In this document: piece after piece, positions 30,355-41,744 of the stretch | How the letters are laid out: each line of letters starts with the position of its first letter | Position numbering within the stretch: the first letter of the stretch is position 1 | Origin: Stentor coeruleus | Lineage: Eukaryota; Ciliophora; Heterotrichea; Heterotrichida; Stentoridae | Assembly: GCA_001970955.1 (NCBI GenBank) | Contig: MPUH01000356.1 | Coordinates: 1 to 62,530 of the forward strand | DNA: 62,530 bases | Direction of reading: 5' to 3' | Translations under genes and position numbers: made by a program | Notes under the pieces: model-generated | Told to the model about the DNA's origin: nothing | The model's database searches: none | What the model saw: only the letters and a program-made list of their open reading frames with translations

Positions 30355-31539
30355 TTAATAAAGGATAATCAAAAATCCCATAGTCCATGCGGCCATAGGT
30401 AAAGCAGCAGTAGCATACATAATCATATAAACTTTCGAAATATTCTCAACCTGATTTTGATGTGCCGTACAAATCATAAGCAACTGCAAAGATGTCGGTC
30501 CAGCATATATAATTAAAATTGACACACATAAAACCCTTCCAATAATCCCATAATAATAAAACAACCCAGCAAGTCCAAGTCCAATCAATGGCATGATGAT
30601 TTCTTTACCAACAATTATCATAGCAATATGCAAACTGTTTAAAACTTACTTAGAAATATCAGCACTTTCAGGATAGCCTTTACTTAATTTAGAACCTAAT
30701 AAAATGCATATAAGTGGGGAAACTGTAGCACCCATTGTGACCAAAGCAGCGAATATATTTTCTGTCAAAACAGCTCCAGAGCCACAAAAAACATATTCTT
30801 TCATATATGGTATAAGCGCTAAAGGTATAGATATAATTGTTGAATATATAGGTGGATTCATTATTTTTTTAATTGTCCATATCCAACCTTTTTTAACTGG
30901 AATCACTTGAATCATACTTGATGTTACACTTCCCATCATCCCTATTACTGGTAAATTTCCCACACTAGCTAAACTTGCATTTATATCCAAGTTTTCTGAT
31001 TCTAAAACAGGTTTTAGCATTCTATATTATAATTACCCATATGATATTGTCCATTTATATACTGTAATGAATACAGTGTATATTAAAACAAACCCTATAG
31101 CATCATCTTGGAAATTCTTATCACTTTTTGTAATATCGCCTGTGCCAAGTACTTGGGCAAATATTAAAGGTATTGCTGTTGTATCTTGAAATGCTATACA
31201 TGCCATAATCAGTCGGGTCATATTTTTCCCTGCTTTTGTTATTTTTGATAATATCCATCCTATGGCACAGCCTAGAAATACATGGACTATATATGTTTTA
31301 CTTGTACAAAAAAATAGTAGAATGGCGAATTGGTCTAGTTTGGAGATGTCTAAGCTTTTAATCATTTCTGTGAAGAGAAGAGCTGGAAGTAATAAGTTTA
31401 ATATCAATTTACCAAGACTTTCAGCACCGTGTTTGTCGAGAATATTGTAACGGGTCATCATGGCACCAGCTGTTACCATTATAATAACTATGACAGTACC
31501 GTCGATTGATACTATAGCTGAATCACGATATATTGACAT
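30355..31539 (-). CDS. PIN-like / auxin efflux carrier family transporter, 384 aa
   Basis: Three exons (31539-31037, 31021-30650, 30634-30355) are joined over two 15-nt introns; the total is exactly 385 codons. About ten hydrophobic helices. N-terminal LGKLILNLLLPALLFTEMIK matches the conserved 'N...PAL.F' start of the membrane transport protein family (PILS/PIN-like, also fungal and ciliate members). MNPPIYSTIISIPLALIPYM matches its 'NPP' motif in the second half. The C-terminal half includes YAGPTSLQLLMICTAH. Members export or sequester small organic anions, often at the endoplasmic reticulum. The ciliate substrate is unknown. A decayed relative lies at 24856-24990. Confidence 0.85.
30635..30649 (-). 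other. 15-nt intron
   Basis: GTAAGTTTTAAACAG on the - strand. It joins ADIS and NLHIAMIIVG through a split Asn codon. Confidence 0.93.
31022..31036 (-). other. 15-nt intron
   Basis: GTAATTATAATATAG on the - strand. It joins WTISY and GMLKPVLES through a split Gly codon. Confidence 0.93.
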
Positions 31540-33357
31540 ATAAAATTAAATATTATTATTTTTGGCTTTTTATGTAATAATTTTATAAGAAAGGAGTAGT
31601 TTTATATAGAAAATATGGCTTAAGATGTTTATTGTTGGCTAGATTTATTTGGAGGGGCTTTTTAGTAGGTTTTTAAGTCATATATAGAAAATATGGCTTA
31701 AGATGTTTATTGTTGGCTAGATTTATTTGGAGGGGCTTTTTAGTAGGTTTTTAAGTCATGGATTTTGATAAGGTTATTATTATTTTTATGATATTTTTAA
31801 TTTTGAAATGAAGGGAAACTAGTTTTTATTTTAATGTAATTTAGATGGAAAGTTGAAGGATAAAGGGAGTGTATAGTCAATAATATAATCTTAGTTTTTG
31901 TTTTAATTGTAATCAGGGGAAAATTTTAATTTAGGCTTTGTATAATAAATTTATTTTTCCATGATTTCTAATGAAGAAAGTATATCCAGGTCGTTATTAA
32001 AATAAGATTATATTCTAAGTTTTAGATGCAAAGTTATTGTGAAGACTATAAGATATTTCATAATAAAGGGGTAGATTGTATTTTTTAGATATTCTAGAAC
32101 AAAATCATACACGAGCATAAAAATAAGTTTATCGATAGATACTATATTCTATAAATGCCGAAGTTCAATTTAATACAATATTTCTTATAATGCATTTTTA
32201 TGTATGTAAACTAAAGCTTTAGTAAATTATTTACTTATCAGGATTAATTGAAAAAAAAGAGTGGCAAAAATTAGGATTAAATCTAACTTTAATGAAATTG
32301 ACTATCTAGTAAGTGGTAAAAATATTATAATTCAGATTTAGAAAAGGAAATTCGAAAAACACAAATTAGCAAAGGTATTATTTAAATAAAGTTTGGGTAA
32401 TTTGAGATGTGGAAGATATTCCTGAGATAAAATATTCCTAAAAGTAGTTCCTGATCTGTTAGTCTCAACTTTAACTTGAATTATAAAAAATCATGCTTTA
32501 TCATGATCAATTGTTATTACTATTTGCTGGAATTGATATAATCATTAAGAAGATCTGAATAATAAGAATATATTGTCATCTCTAGAATTTACAAATTCTG
32601 ATATAGACAGAAATATAATTGAAAGTTAATTGGGTTAGAATTAAGCAATCGATAACAAATTGGCATAAAGCAAACTCAAAAAACTATTTAAGAGAAAAAA
32701 CTATGAAAACCTTTGGGATGACTTTATTTTAGCTAGCAATTTAGAGTAAATGATATTTAGTTAGGATAGTTAAATTTTGGGTAGAATAATTTTGGAAGTA
32801 TATGACTGGCTATCAATTCCAAGTCGACTATTCTGCACAAATTTATTCTTCTATCTATAACATTTTTAATATAAAATCATCAATCTTATTTAATTTATAT
32901 TTCCAATTGATATAAACTTAAGTAAAGTTGAATTTCTACTATTTTAATAACATCTTAATATACTGTTACAAAATCAGCTCTTTCTACATGAGTATTTACT
33001 GAAAAAAAATTATTTAAAAAACTCTTTGTATTTAAAAACATTAAAAATCTTAGGAGTTCATAGGACTTATAGCCGAAATTGCATAACAGTATAATCACAA
33101 CCCTGAACAATCTAATATTCATAACAAATTATAAGTCATGGTTATTATAACAACCTAAATTTCAATAAAAACCCAATCATTTCATATAAAAATTCCAATC
33201 TAACCAAAAATCATAAATTCCAATGGCAAAATCATCCCTAAAATCAGTAAAATCTTTCCCAAAAACACTTTATCAATCTAAATTCTTAAAAAACCTATTC
33301 CCTTAGTAAATCATAAGCACAAAATTAATTTTTCAAATACTTTTCTTAAATTAAAAT
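31540..33357. other. Long intergenic region, divergent genes
   Basis: G-rich left part with a perfect 78-bp duplication (31603-31758), a mixed centre, and a C-rich right part from about 33100. Between 32240 and 32880 several stop-interrupted + strand frames look vaguely protein-like (for example KLKKLFKRKNYENLWDDF), but no family is recognisable. Confidence 0.5.
31603..31758. repeat. 78-bp tandem duplication, two identical copies
   Basis: Units 31603-31680 and 31681-31758 are identical and lie in the promoter-side flank of the PIN-like transporter. There is no N between them. Confidence 0.92.
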
Positions 33358-35227
33358 ATGTTATTCATCCTTCTGCTAACCTACTGCAATGCTTTTATTC
33401 TCCCAGGAGCCCGACCACAAAAATATTCCTTAAACTCTCCAATAATCCTCTCTCTTATCTCACTAGATTCCCTCTCTCTACAAAGGCATATCGAAATAAA
33501 CTCATTATCTTATTTCCATCCATTCTGGTTATCATTCTCAAATCATTCAATTTATATGCAAAAACCAGAATATTGTCAAGACCTCTTTACTTTATCTTAT
33601 ACGCCAAATCAATTATCTGAGATCATGACTTTTATAGACAACAATTATACTTTTAATTGGATTTTAGATGATTTACCTTCTGGACTTAGAGTTGCCGTCC
33701 CAAAACTTTATACAAAATTCTCATCATATTCAGCAAGTCCACCTATTGGTATTCAAGATAAAGGTTTTTATTATATTTTTAATCATTATCATATTATTGT
33801 CAAGGTTTTCAAAGTATCTAATGATGAATGGCATGTTGTTGGATTTTTAATAGAACCATATTCGCTTAGGAATTTTAATGAAAGTACTTGTCAGACTTAT
33901 GATTTTAAAAGAGTTTTTAGCATACAAGAGGAGTTTAGGGAAAAGTTTTTGGGGGATGAGGTTTTGGATGTACTTGAAGAAGTGTTTGGGGAAAATTTAG
34001 AGAAACAAATCCTGATGGAAAAAATTAAAGTGAGTTATTCGGTAACTTATGAGGAAAGTAAGAAACAGTGGACATCGAGATGGGATATGTATTTGCATAA
34101 AAATAAAGGACAAGTTCAATGGATATCAATTACAAACACATTTGGTCTAGTGATTTTTTTTTCACTTATCCTCACTAGGATTTTTAATCAAACCGTAAAC
34201 CGAGACCTCGCATTAAGTGCTGATTCTTCAGACACTTCTATAAAACAACTCTTAGGGGATATTTTCCGACCACCAAGAATAAGCCCAATCCTCTGCCTTG
34301 CTTTATCTTTAGGTATTCAATGTATAATGATCCTTACAATACTCATATTCCTAACATATCTAAGCTTTTTATATTCTGAACACTGTGAAGAAGTGTTGTT
34401 ATTAATGGTTTTATTAATAATCCTAAGCAATTTAGCTGGGGGAATAGTTTCTGGATCTAGTTGTAAAATGCTTCATGTAGCTGAATGGAGGATAATTGGG
34501 GTATTAAATGGTATTTTATTACCAGAACTATATTTTTCTATATCGATTTTAATCAAATCAGTTAGCTTTATTCAGAATTTTGAAGGGATTTTAGATTATG
34601 TTGAAATGATCAATGTGCTTATATTATGGTTTTGCTTTTCTATACCTTNAAATGATCAATGTGCTTATATTATGGTTTTGCTTTTCTATACCTTTATCTT
34701 GTATTGGAGCTTTTTTCGGGTATAGAAATGCTAAACCTGTTATGTTTAATAAGGTACTAAGACAGGTTGGAGATGTTGATAAAACAGGTTGGGGGATGGT
34801 ATTTTTTGTTGGTGGGATTTTACCTTTTGCTTGTGTTTTTATGCAGATTAGGTATATTGCCCAATCAGTTTGGAACCATAGTTTTGTTGCCTTGTTTTTT
34901 ATTTTTGTTTTTTTGAGTTTAGTTTTGGTTATTGTAGTCTCAGCTCAAGTTGGCATATTGTTAGCGTATATGGTTATGAAGAAACATGAGTATAGATGGT
35001 GGTGGATAAGTTTTTTTGTCCCAGCAAGTTCCAGTGGTTACTTTTTACTATATTTTACCTATTATTCATATTATCATATATGTTCCCCAACCATATCTAC
35101 TATTGCTACATACTTTGGATATTTGTTTCTATCAACTTTAGTATTTGCCTTAATCACAGGGACTTCAGGTGTTCTTGGGACCTTTTTTTTCTTGCAAAAA
35201 ATATTTTCTCTTATAAAATCAGAGTAA
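33358..35227 (+). CDS. Transmembrane 9 superfamily protein (TM9SF/nonaspanin), frame broken by assembly repeat
   Basis: The N terminus MLFILLLTYCNAF is a signal peptide. The lumenal domain has the family patterns YSVTYEESKKQWTSRWDMYL and QVQWISITNTFGLVIFFSL. The start of the membrane part is GDIFRPPRISPILCLALSLG. Further helices follow, with ALITGTSGVLGTFFFL near the end and a C-terminal KIFSLIKSE, close to the family's K-x-D/E retention tail. TM9SF proteins act in Golgi/endosome sorting of membrane cargo and in phagocytosis. As assembled, the frame breaks at the N (34649). Removing one copy of the 45-bp repeat gives a single frame of 607 aa, normal for the family. Confidence 0.92.
34604..34694. 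repeat. 45-bp direct repeat flanking a single N (assembly scar)
   Basis: 34604-34648 and 34650-34694 are identical and lie inside the TM9SF coding region. Collapse restores the frame. Confidence 0.92.
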
Positions 35228-35677
35228 TCATAATAAAAATAGGAGATTATAACATATAAGATATTCGTTGTAATTTAGTTTTTATAGGGGGAAATATTCA
35301 AAATTAGATTTACTATAAGTATTAAAATACATTAAAATATATAACTTATAAGAAAAAAACATATACTTATAAGTTTTATAAAGCCAAGACTCTATATTTC
35401 ATATCACTTCAAGCATAATTTTCTAAGTTTTCTCTTTAAAAATATAATTTGCATAAAAATCTTATGTTTTTCTCTTTAAGCAATTTTATCTTAAACAATT
35501 CGAATTAATTTTAGACTGAATTTCATTTTATACATAACCAAATTTCTCAACTACAAAAATATAACACCTAATTTTTACTGTATTTATTTTCATATCAAAA
35601 TATCACTTTAACCTCATTTTCTTCATATAATAACAAATAAACTAAACTAAATCTTATCATAATAATTATTCAGTATT
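35228..35677. other. Intergenic region
   Basis: AT-rich, with a mild excess of C over G toward the right. Nothing recognised. Confidence 0.5.
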
Positions 35678-35908
35678 ATGAGTAAATTTTTCAAAACTCT
35701 TTTTTTTTGCTGCTGCAAAGCAGAAGAGGTAAAAGAAGATATTGAGCCTGTGGCAAAGAATATAGAATTAAGCAAAACTGACGACAAAACATCAGCTGCA
35801 AACGAGAGAAAAAATCAAAATCAGGATAATTTTGAAGAAAGCGCAAGGATGAATAAAGATCCAGATTCAAGTGAGAGTTGTAGTATTTCATCTGGGAGTA
35901 ATCGATAA
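35678..35908 (+). CDS. Small protein with N-terminal Cys cluster, 76 aa
   Basis: MSKFFKTLFFCCCKAEE: a short hydrophobic/basic N terminus with three adjacent Cys residues suits palmitoylation and membrane anchoring. The rest is acidic, Asn/Ser/Lys-rich and disordered. It is not recognised. Length alone would be chance-compatible, so the support is the Cys cluster, less biased codons and its position between clear spacers. Confidence 0.5.
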   Translation: MSKFFKTLFFCCCKAEEVKEDIEPVAKNIELSKTDDKTSAANERKNQNQDNFEESARMNKDPDSSESCSISSGSNR

Positions 35909-36471
35909 ATAAAGTTCTTTAAATGTATGCTTTAAAGCATATTAAATAGTGTTATTGTAAATTTTGACTAGATTTTGGATTTGACCTAGAAAATGAAGTT
36001 TTATCAGTAAATCGCACACTAACAGTTTTGGAGTATCTTGAAAAATATTTGGATCATTGTGAGAATAGTGATATAATTTATAAAAACTATAAAAATATAA
36101 AACTCTTGGTAATAATACCCAGGAAGGATTTTAGAAAAGATTTTGTCTAATTAAATAAGTCATCAGGAAGCTAATTGGGTTTATAACTTGTTTGCCATGT
36201 CGAATCATTATAATAGTTTGATTAGAGGGTATTTTAATGTATGCATTAATATTCAAGGGATGTTATATTGTATGAATAACTCGATTGTAACACAGATTAA
36301 TATCTAAAAGTTTTATCTTTATGTAAGTGATTAATTATAGTAAAATTATATAAATAAATTTCTGAGTTTAGATTTACTTTTAAACATCTGCTATTTATAT
36401 GATTTCTAGATACTTTTTTGAGTATAGTTTATAAAGAGGTGTTGCAGATGCTTAGAAATTGATTATAAAAA
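35909..36471. other. Intergenic region with two protein-like open stretches
   Basis: A 60-codon open frame at 35968-36150 (RTLTVLEYLEKYLDHCENSD) is followed in another frame (36161-36307) by EANWVYNLFAMSNHYNSLIR. No ATG begins them and no short intron joins them. They may be pieces of one lost gene, but each is of chance length. Confidence 0.35.
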
Positions 36472-36897
36472 ATGAGTTATTCAAAACTCTCAACAAAATC
36501 CGTGTCTAAAAACTTTGTGTCACAAAAAAGTTCCCATAAAAAGGATTTCATAATCTCAGGCGAGTTCATAAGTGGGAAATCAGACGTTTCTTTAGACTTT
36601 AGTTCATCAATTGGAGATAAAGAATCATTGGATGGAAAAGAAATTGGAAACCGTGAGCTAAACTTAATGGCAGAGCTTGAAGCATTAGATGCAAGTGTTA
36701 TTCCAAATGACAGCAATTCAGTATCTATGATCAAAGCCTTAAACGTTGAAGACTTCAAAGAGGAGGGAAAAAGAGATGAGCAGCTGGTAAAACAACGACC
36801 GCTTATCTTAGAAAACAGTCAAATCAAGCACAAATGGTGGTGTCATAACTGTATTGCCCTTGAAGATCGCAGCAAAACCAACTGCACAATAATCTAG
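36472..36897 (+). CDS. Hypothetical protein with C-terminal CaaX-like box, 141 aa
   Basis: Ser/Lys/Glu-rich, mostly disordered. The C terminus is unusual: KHKWWCHNCIALEDRSKTNC, then TII. The last four residues, CTII, fit a prenylation (CaaX) box, and the WWCHNC patch could bind metal or membrane. No family is recognised. It may be a small membrane-tethered protein. It is convergent with the WD40 gene, with 98 bp between. Confidence 0.6.
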   Translation: MSYSKLSTKSVSKNFVSQKSSHKKDFIISGEFISGKSDVSLDFSSSIGDKESLDGKEIGNRELNLMAELEALDASVIPNDSNSVSMIKALNVEDFKEEGKRDEQLVKQRPLILENSQIKHKWWCHNCIALEDRSKTNCTII

Positions 36898-36995
36898 CCA
36901 TGCCAGCCCAAGTCTATTTAATAATTTTGATTAATTTACAAGATATTTTTTCTAAAACCCATCTATTTAATAACCTAAATCATTAATTTCTAAAC

Positions 36996-38816
36996 TTAAC
37001 TCATTATAAAAACTTCATAAAAACTCTTGACTTCAACATTATTTTTAACCCCAACCGCCACATAATTCATATTAGCACTAATTCCAAAACAAGTTATTGG
37101 ATGAGGATAAGATTTTATATGAACTTTTTTTGTCTTATAAAGATTCCACATTTTGATTTCTGAACTGTTTCCTAAAGTAAACAAGTATTTTTTATATGAA
37201 ATCATTGCTAATGAGGTTAAATATATGTCATGAGGTTTAAATTCCCAACAGCAATAAGCATTACGACTATTAAAAATCTTGGATATTTTTTTACCTTTAT
37301 GAGAAGCCCAAACTTTTACAATACCATCAATACATGAAGTTATGATATAATTTTTACCTGAAGAAGCAATGAAATTTATAGGACCTGAATGAGCTTGAGT
37401 CTGATCCCAATAAATTTTTTTCGACCCAGTTTTCCAATATTTTATATCCCCTGTAGAGGTCCCTGCAAGTATTCCATATTCATCATCGTGTTTGTTTTTT
37501 TTTGTAAAAGATAAACTTTGGATGTTTTTATTGCAACTGTATTTGTATTTTTCAACACCACTTTTGTTGACTATAAGTGCTGTTGTGTAGTCTACAATAC
37601 AGATAATAAGGTTGGAATCGCTGGAAAACTTTACGGTTTTAATAGGGACTTTCTTATCAACAAGTTTTTCTTTGCATGATCCTGATACTGAATCCCATAA
37701 CCTAACAGTTCCATCATCCGAACATGATACAATCTCATCTGATCCTTTTGAAATATCTGCAGCATTAACAGCTTCACTATGTGCGACAAGTATATTCTGA
37801 CAAAATCCTGTCTTTACTTCCCATACTCTTAAAAAACAATCCAAACTTGTAGAAACTAAAAAACTTCCATTACGGGCAAAAACCACACTAGTAATTTCCC
37901 TTAAATGCCCAGTTAAAATTTCTCTTCCTTTAACAATCGAATTTACAGTTGCAAAGTCACAAACTGCCCCAGATAAACATTGATAATTAATCCAAGAACC
38001 TGAAAAATCAGCTCCAATAAAACTTGTATTATAAAAATGTCCACCTGTAATTTCAGCGCCATGTAATTTTATATGATTCAAATTCTCATTAGAAAAATCA
38101 TAATTATGTTTACTAAGCAATGTAAAAGCACGACTTGCCGGAATGATTATTTCAGGATTTTTAGCTGAGTCTTTAACAATTTCTAATAAAGTTTTACAAA
38201 GTTCTGAATCACTTTTTAATGATGTGGCTATAACTTTAAGTGCTGTATTACTATTTAATTGATCTAAAGTCCTTATAAGATTAACTTTTGATGTATATTT
38301 ATCAGTCATATTTCCATCTTGGGTCAAAAACCTATAATCTATAAAGCTTTGAGATAAGCTTATATATTTTATATATGGAGTTTGTAAGTATATATGGATT
38401 TGTTCTATATCTTCTGAGTTTTCTATTAGAAATTTCTCACAAAAATCCTTTGTATCTTTCCTTATATCAGTCATTATGCTAAGGTTTTTAAGGATCTCTA
38501 TGAATTTTTTTTCTAGGCTCAGGATATTCTGTAAGGCAATATAATATTCGCAATGAACTTTTTTTATAAGGTTATTTGTGTTGATTTCTAATGTTTCTTT
38601 GGTTTTATTTAAAGTTTGTAGATATTCAATGAGTTTTTGAAGGACTAAAGATCTTCTGGTTTCGTTTACTGACTCTCTAAGAGTTTTAGCTTTATGGAAA
38701 CCTGGGAGCTTTAGATGGTCGCCAATATGGTCCTTGCAAACTTTCTTAGATTTGCATTTGCAGTTGAAGTAAGCGACCTGTTTACAGGAAGACTCTTCAC
38801 AATAATCATCGTTCAT
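36996..38816 (-). CDS. Zinc-finger / coiled-coil / WD40 protein, 606 aa
   Basis: Residues 1-45 hold a Cys/His cluster (CEESSCKQVAYFNCKCKSKK, then CKDHIGDHLKLPGFH), B-box-like. About residues 50-130 are helical coiled coil. Residues 235-275 have short alternating repeats (LHGAEITGGHFYNTSFIGAD) like a few pentapeptide-type turns. WD40 repeats fill about residues 290-600 (LTGHLREITSVVFARNGSFL and others, about seven). One propeller is therefore likely. The order of parts equals that of the protein at 926-3787. Scaffold function, partners unknown. Confidence 0.82.
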   Translation of the reverse strand: MNDDYCEESSCKQVAYFNCKCKSKKVCKDHIGDHLKLPGFHKAKTLRESVNETRRSLVLQKLIEYLQTLNKTKETLEINTNNLIKKVHCEYYIALQNILSLEKKFIEILKNLSIMTDIRKDTKDFCEKFLIENSEDIEQIHIYLQTPYIKYISLSQSFIDYRFLTQDGNMTDKYTSKVNLIRTLDQLNSNTALKVIATSLKSDSELCKTLLEIVKDSAKNPEIIIPASRAFTLLSKHNYDFSNENLNHIKLHGAEITGGHFYNTSFIGADFSGSWINYQCLSGAVCDFATVNSIVKGREILTGHLREITSVVFARNGSFLVSTSLDCFLRVWEVKTGFCQNILVAHSEAVNAADISKGSDEIVSCSDDGTVRLWDSVSGSCKEKLVDKKVPIKTVKFSSDSNLIICIVDYTTALIVNKSGVEKYKYSCNKNIQSLSFTKKNKHDDEYGILAGTSTGDIKYWKTGSKKIYWDQTQAHSGPINFIASSGKNYIITSCIDGIVKVWASHKGKKISKIFNSRNAYCCWEFKPHDIYLTSLAMISYKKYLFTLGNSSEIKMWNLYKTKKVHIKSYPHPITCFGISANMNYVAVGVKNNVEVKSFYEVFIMS

Positions 38817-38881
38817 TATACCTAATATTATTATTAGCTGAGAACTTTTAATTTCCCATGACTTAGCTGGTGAAGGAAAAC

Positions 38882-41735
38882 CTAAATAATTCTTACATCA
38901 GTTTGCGATGTGAAGTTTTTTAAAAGGTCAACTGAATTAGTTCTATACTCAAGTCTAACATTCTTACTAGCTTTTGACCCAGTGATATATATAGCAATTC
39001 TATCACCTTGAAGTGTCACCCCTTGAAATGCACCTTGAGTTCTCGTCCCACAATCAATTTGTTCCATATGCTCAGCAATTTCTTGGGTCATAGATTCAAA
39101 GTCTTTAACAAGTTCACATCTAACTGTAATACTATAAGCTAAACTTGTCCATAAAATCAAAAACTTCGAAAGTAGATTCCCTGAAGATATATCCCTAAGT
39201 AAAATATCAGGTACTGGAACATAATAACTTCTAGTCTCAAAAGTACAACTACAAGGTAAAGTTGGATCTAAAAATGTTATCAATAAACTCCCGGATATTT
39301 CTCCAGGACTATTTATCACAGCTCTAACTTTCCATTCAAAAACTTCTCCAGTAGATAATTCGCCAATATTACATATACCTCTTTGTTTAACTCCAAGTAT
39401 TAGATTTTGTGATATTAAAAATTTTATTTGAATACTTGTCAATTGGAATTTGGTTGTGTTATAGAATTTTATACAGAAAACAACAAGAGAGCTGAATATA
39501 GATTACTATTGAGGGTATATAACATGTGTACAAAAAGCACGTAATGGGTCACAAACTCCTGTTATTTCTGTTTGTTTTAAACATCGCCAGTTAAGTTCTT
39601 TTTCTGGCTGGGCAATTCTGAGCATTTCTAAAGGACGGGTTGTGCAGAAAGACTCGTTTCTACTGCGGTTGAAAATGTTTAAGGCTGCATGCATGCTTTC
39701 ATAAACTTCTTCTGTTTTTTCATCAAATTTAACGTGGATTCTTTCGAGAAACTGGTAGAAATACCCACTTGGCTCTTTTTTGTAGTTTTTTTGAGGTTTT
39801 TCTAATGGCGAACTTTCTGAAAACTCGCTTTCTTCGAGGTTTTCAGCATAGCCTTCGATGAGGCTGATGATTTTGGAAATGTTGTCCTGGTCGCTTTGGC
39901 TTTCTTCGATCAGTTCGAGGTAGTCGGTAAGATTTTTATGCATGATATTCCCACATTGTTTAGAAAACCGTCTTGCTAAATGCATACAACTACAAACTAG
40001 GAATTGAATGGATTGCTTATAGATATTTATGTCAATTTTTACAATTTCTGTACTGAAAAGTTTGATACGCACTATATCCATGAATTTACTTAATGTGAGC
40101 TCATCAAGAGGAAGCCAGTATTTTGAACAGATAAGTACGGTATAAGCATATGAGTAATAGTGTAAAATTTCAGAATCACTCAAACGGCTTATCAAATTTT
40201 CCAAAGTCTGCTGCACCCTATCCACCAACGGTGAGTTCCTAGACAACGTGCACACTTCTTCTAACAACAAAAAAAAATACGTAGCACAATAAGTAGCATC
40301 CTGATCACAAGGCCAATCCAAAACCTTAAAACAAACATCAACAACTTCTAATCCAACAGTAAGCCAATTTTCAGAAGCTTCATAATTAGCCAAACACGAT
40401 TCAACCAAACAACACAACATCTCTTCTCTAAACTGACTATGTTTTCCATGCATCCACATTTCAACAAACCAAGTCTGTGAAAAAAGTTGATAAATAGCTG
40501 AAGGTTCATTAGATTGTAATAATATTTTCGATAATTTAACAATAGAACTTAAACAACTAAGTAATACACTAAATCTATCAACAGTTGAAGGTATACGATT
40601 AGAATGTCTTAATGTTTCTAATGATATAGACAATTGTAAAGATATTGGTAATTGAGACATAGCTTCAGTTACTAATAAAAGTAATGGTGTTGGATTAGCT
40701 TCAGATGGAGATTGGTCTAATAATTGACTACACATAGCCCATAAAGATGAGATTTCAGGTTTAAGCATAATTAAACATTTAGAAGCTTGCCATATAATCC
40801 CTTTTTCTAAATTGTAAAGTACAGGAAGAAGACATTCTTTTTCTAAACGGCGGATTTCTATAGGGTTTTTAGAGAGGAGGACAAGTTTTGTTAATGGGTA
40901 AATAATTTTTACTCGAATACGGAAGTCAATTGAACAAGCTCTGTAGATAATTAATGATAAACTTTGGATAAGCCCATTTGTAAGATACTCGATTAAGGGG
41001 TTGAGAATTTCTTCATCACTACCATTAGCTTCAAGTTCTTGAGATAAACCTCTAAGCCTACCTTCTTCACGTTCTTTAAACAAACTGCCAAGAGCTTCGA
41101 AAGCATAAACACAAAGCCGGTCATCACTATCTATAATCAAACTTGTGATATATTTAAACATTTCTCTTATAGCGTCTTGTAATTGTAAGCTTTCATGACC
41201 CAAANTATTTAAACATTTCTCTTATAGCGTCTTGTAATTGTAAGCTTTCATGACCCAAACCACACCAGATTTTAATAAGAATCCCAGGGAGGTTAGCTAA
41301 AAATGCGCTTTGTCCAGCTTCACCATTTTTGCCTTGTAAAGCGCTAAGTATACAAGCTTCTTGTGCTGAGAATATCTGAATAGTTTCATCTAAAGGTAAT
41401 ATATAAAGCATTCTTAAAGCATAAACCTGGAATTCTGTATCAAGAGAAGTCCCTAAATCTTGAGAAACAGAACTACTAACACTAGACCATGGGAGTTCAT
41501 ATATAGTCCCAGCAGCTTTTATTATCAAATAAGCAAGTTTACGTACTTGTCTTACAGCTCCAGAAACTAAACAATTTTCTACTATAGACGAAATATAAGG
41601 TTGAATATTTTTACCTTGGCCAAGCATATCAAGAATTGCAGTTAAAGACTCACAAAGTTTGTTGATTTCTTTATTTGTTTGGTTCCAGTTCTGTGCTTTC
41701 AGTGTAGAAAGTAAATTACGGTTCAGAACTTCCAT
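38882..41735 (-). CDS. Adaptin/coatomer-type large subunit, probably TSET TPLATE-like, about 927 aa
   Basis: Start ATG at 41735 (MEVLNRNLLSTL). The N-terminal 600 or so residues are an alpha solenoid. After DPLRAFCTHVIYPQ a 15-nt intron (39506-39492) joins a C-terminal beta-rich domain (LISQNLILGVKQRGICNIGE, VINSPGEISGSLLITFLDP), like the appendage of TPLATE and adaptins. Collapsing the 54-bp repeat around the N at 41205 and removing the intron gives exactly 928 codons. TSET/TPLATE complexes act in clathrin-linked plasma-membrane traffic and occur in several ciliates. AP-5 or another beta-type subunit is the alternative. The start codon is 9 bp from that of the divergent UBX-like gene. Confidence 0.55.
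39492..39506 (-). other. 15-nt intron
   Basis: GTAATCTATATTCAG on the - strand. Splicing changes a TAG stop into a Tyr codon (PQYSLVVF). Confidence 0.92.
41151..41259. repeat. 54-bp direct repeat flanking a single N (assembly scar)
   Basis: 41151-41204 and 41206-41259 are identical, inside the adaptin-like coding region. It splits the gene into two apparent frames. Confidence 0.92.
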
Positions 41736-41744
41736 ATAATAAAT

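Noticed and set aside
32240..32880. Protein-like + strand stretch if TAA/TAG are read as Gln
   Set aside because: At least 13 stops and two frame changes. The excess of TAA/TAG over TGA is close to what AT-rich random DNA gives, and no family is recognised.
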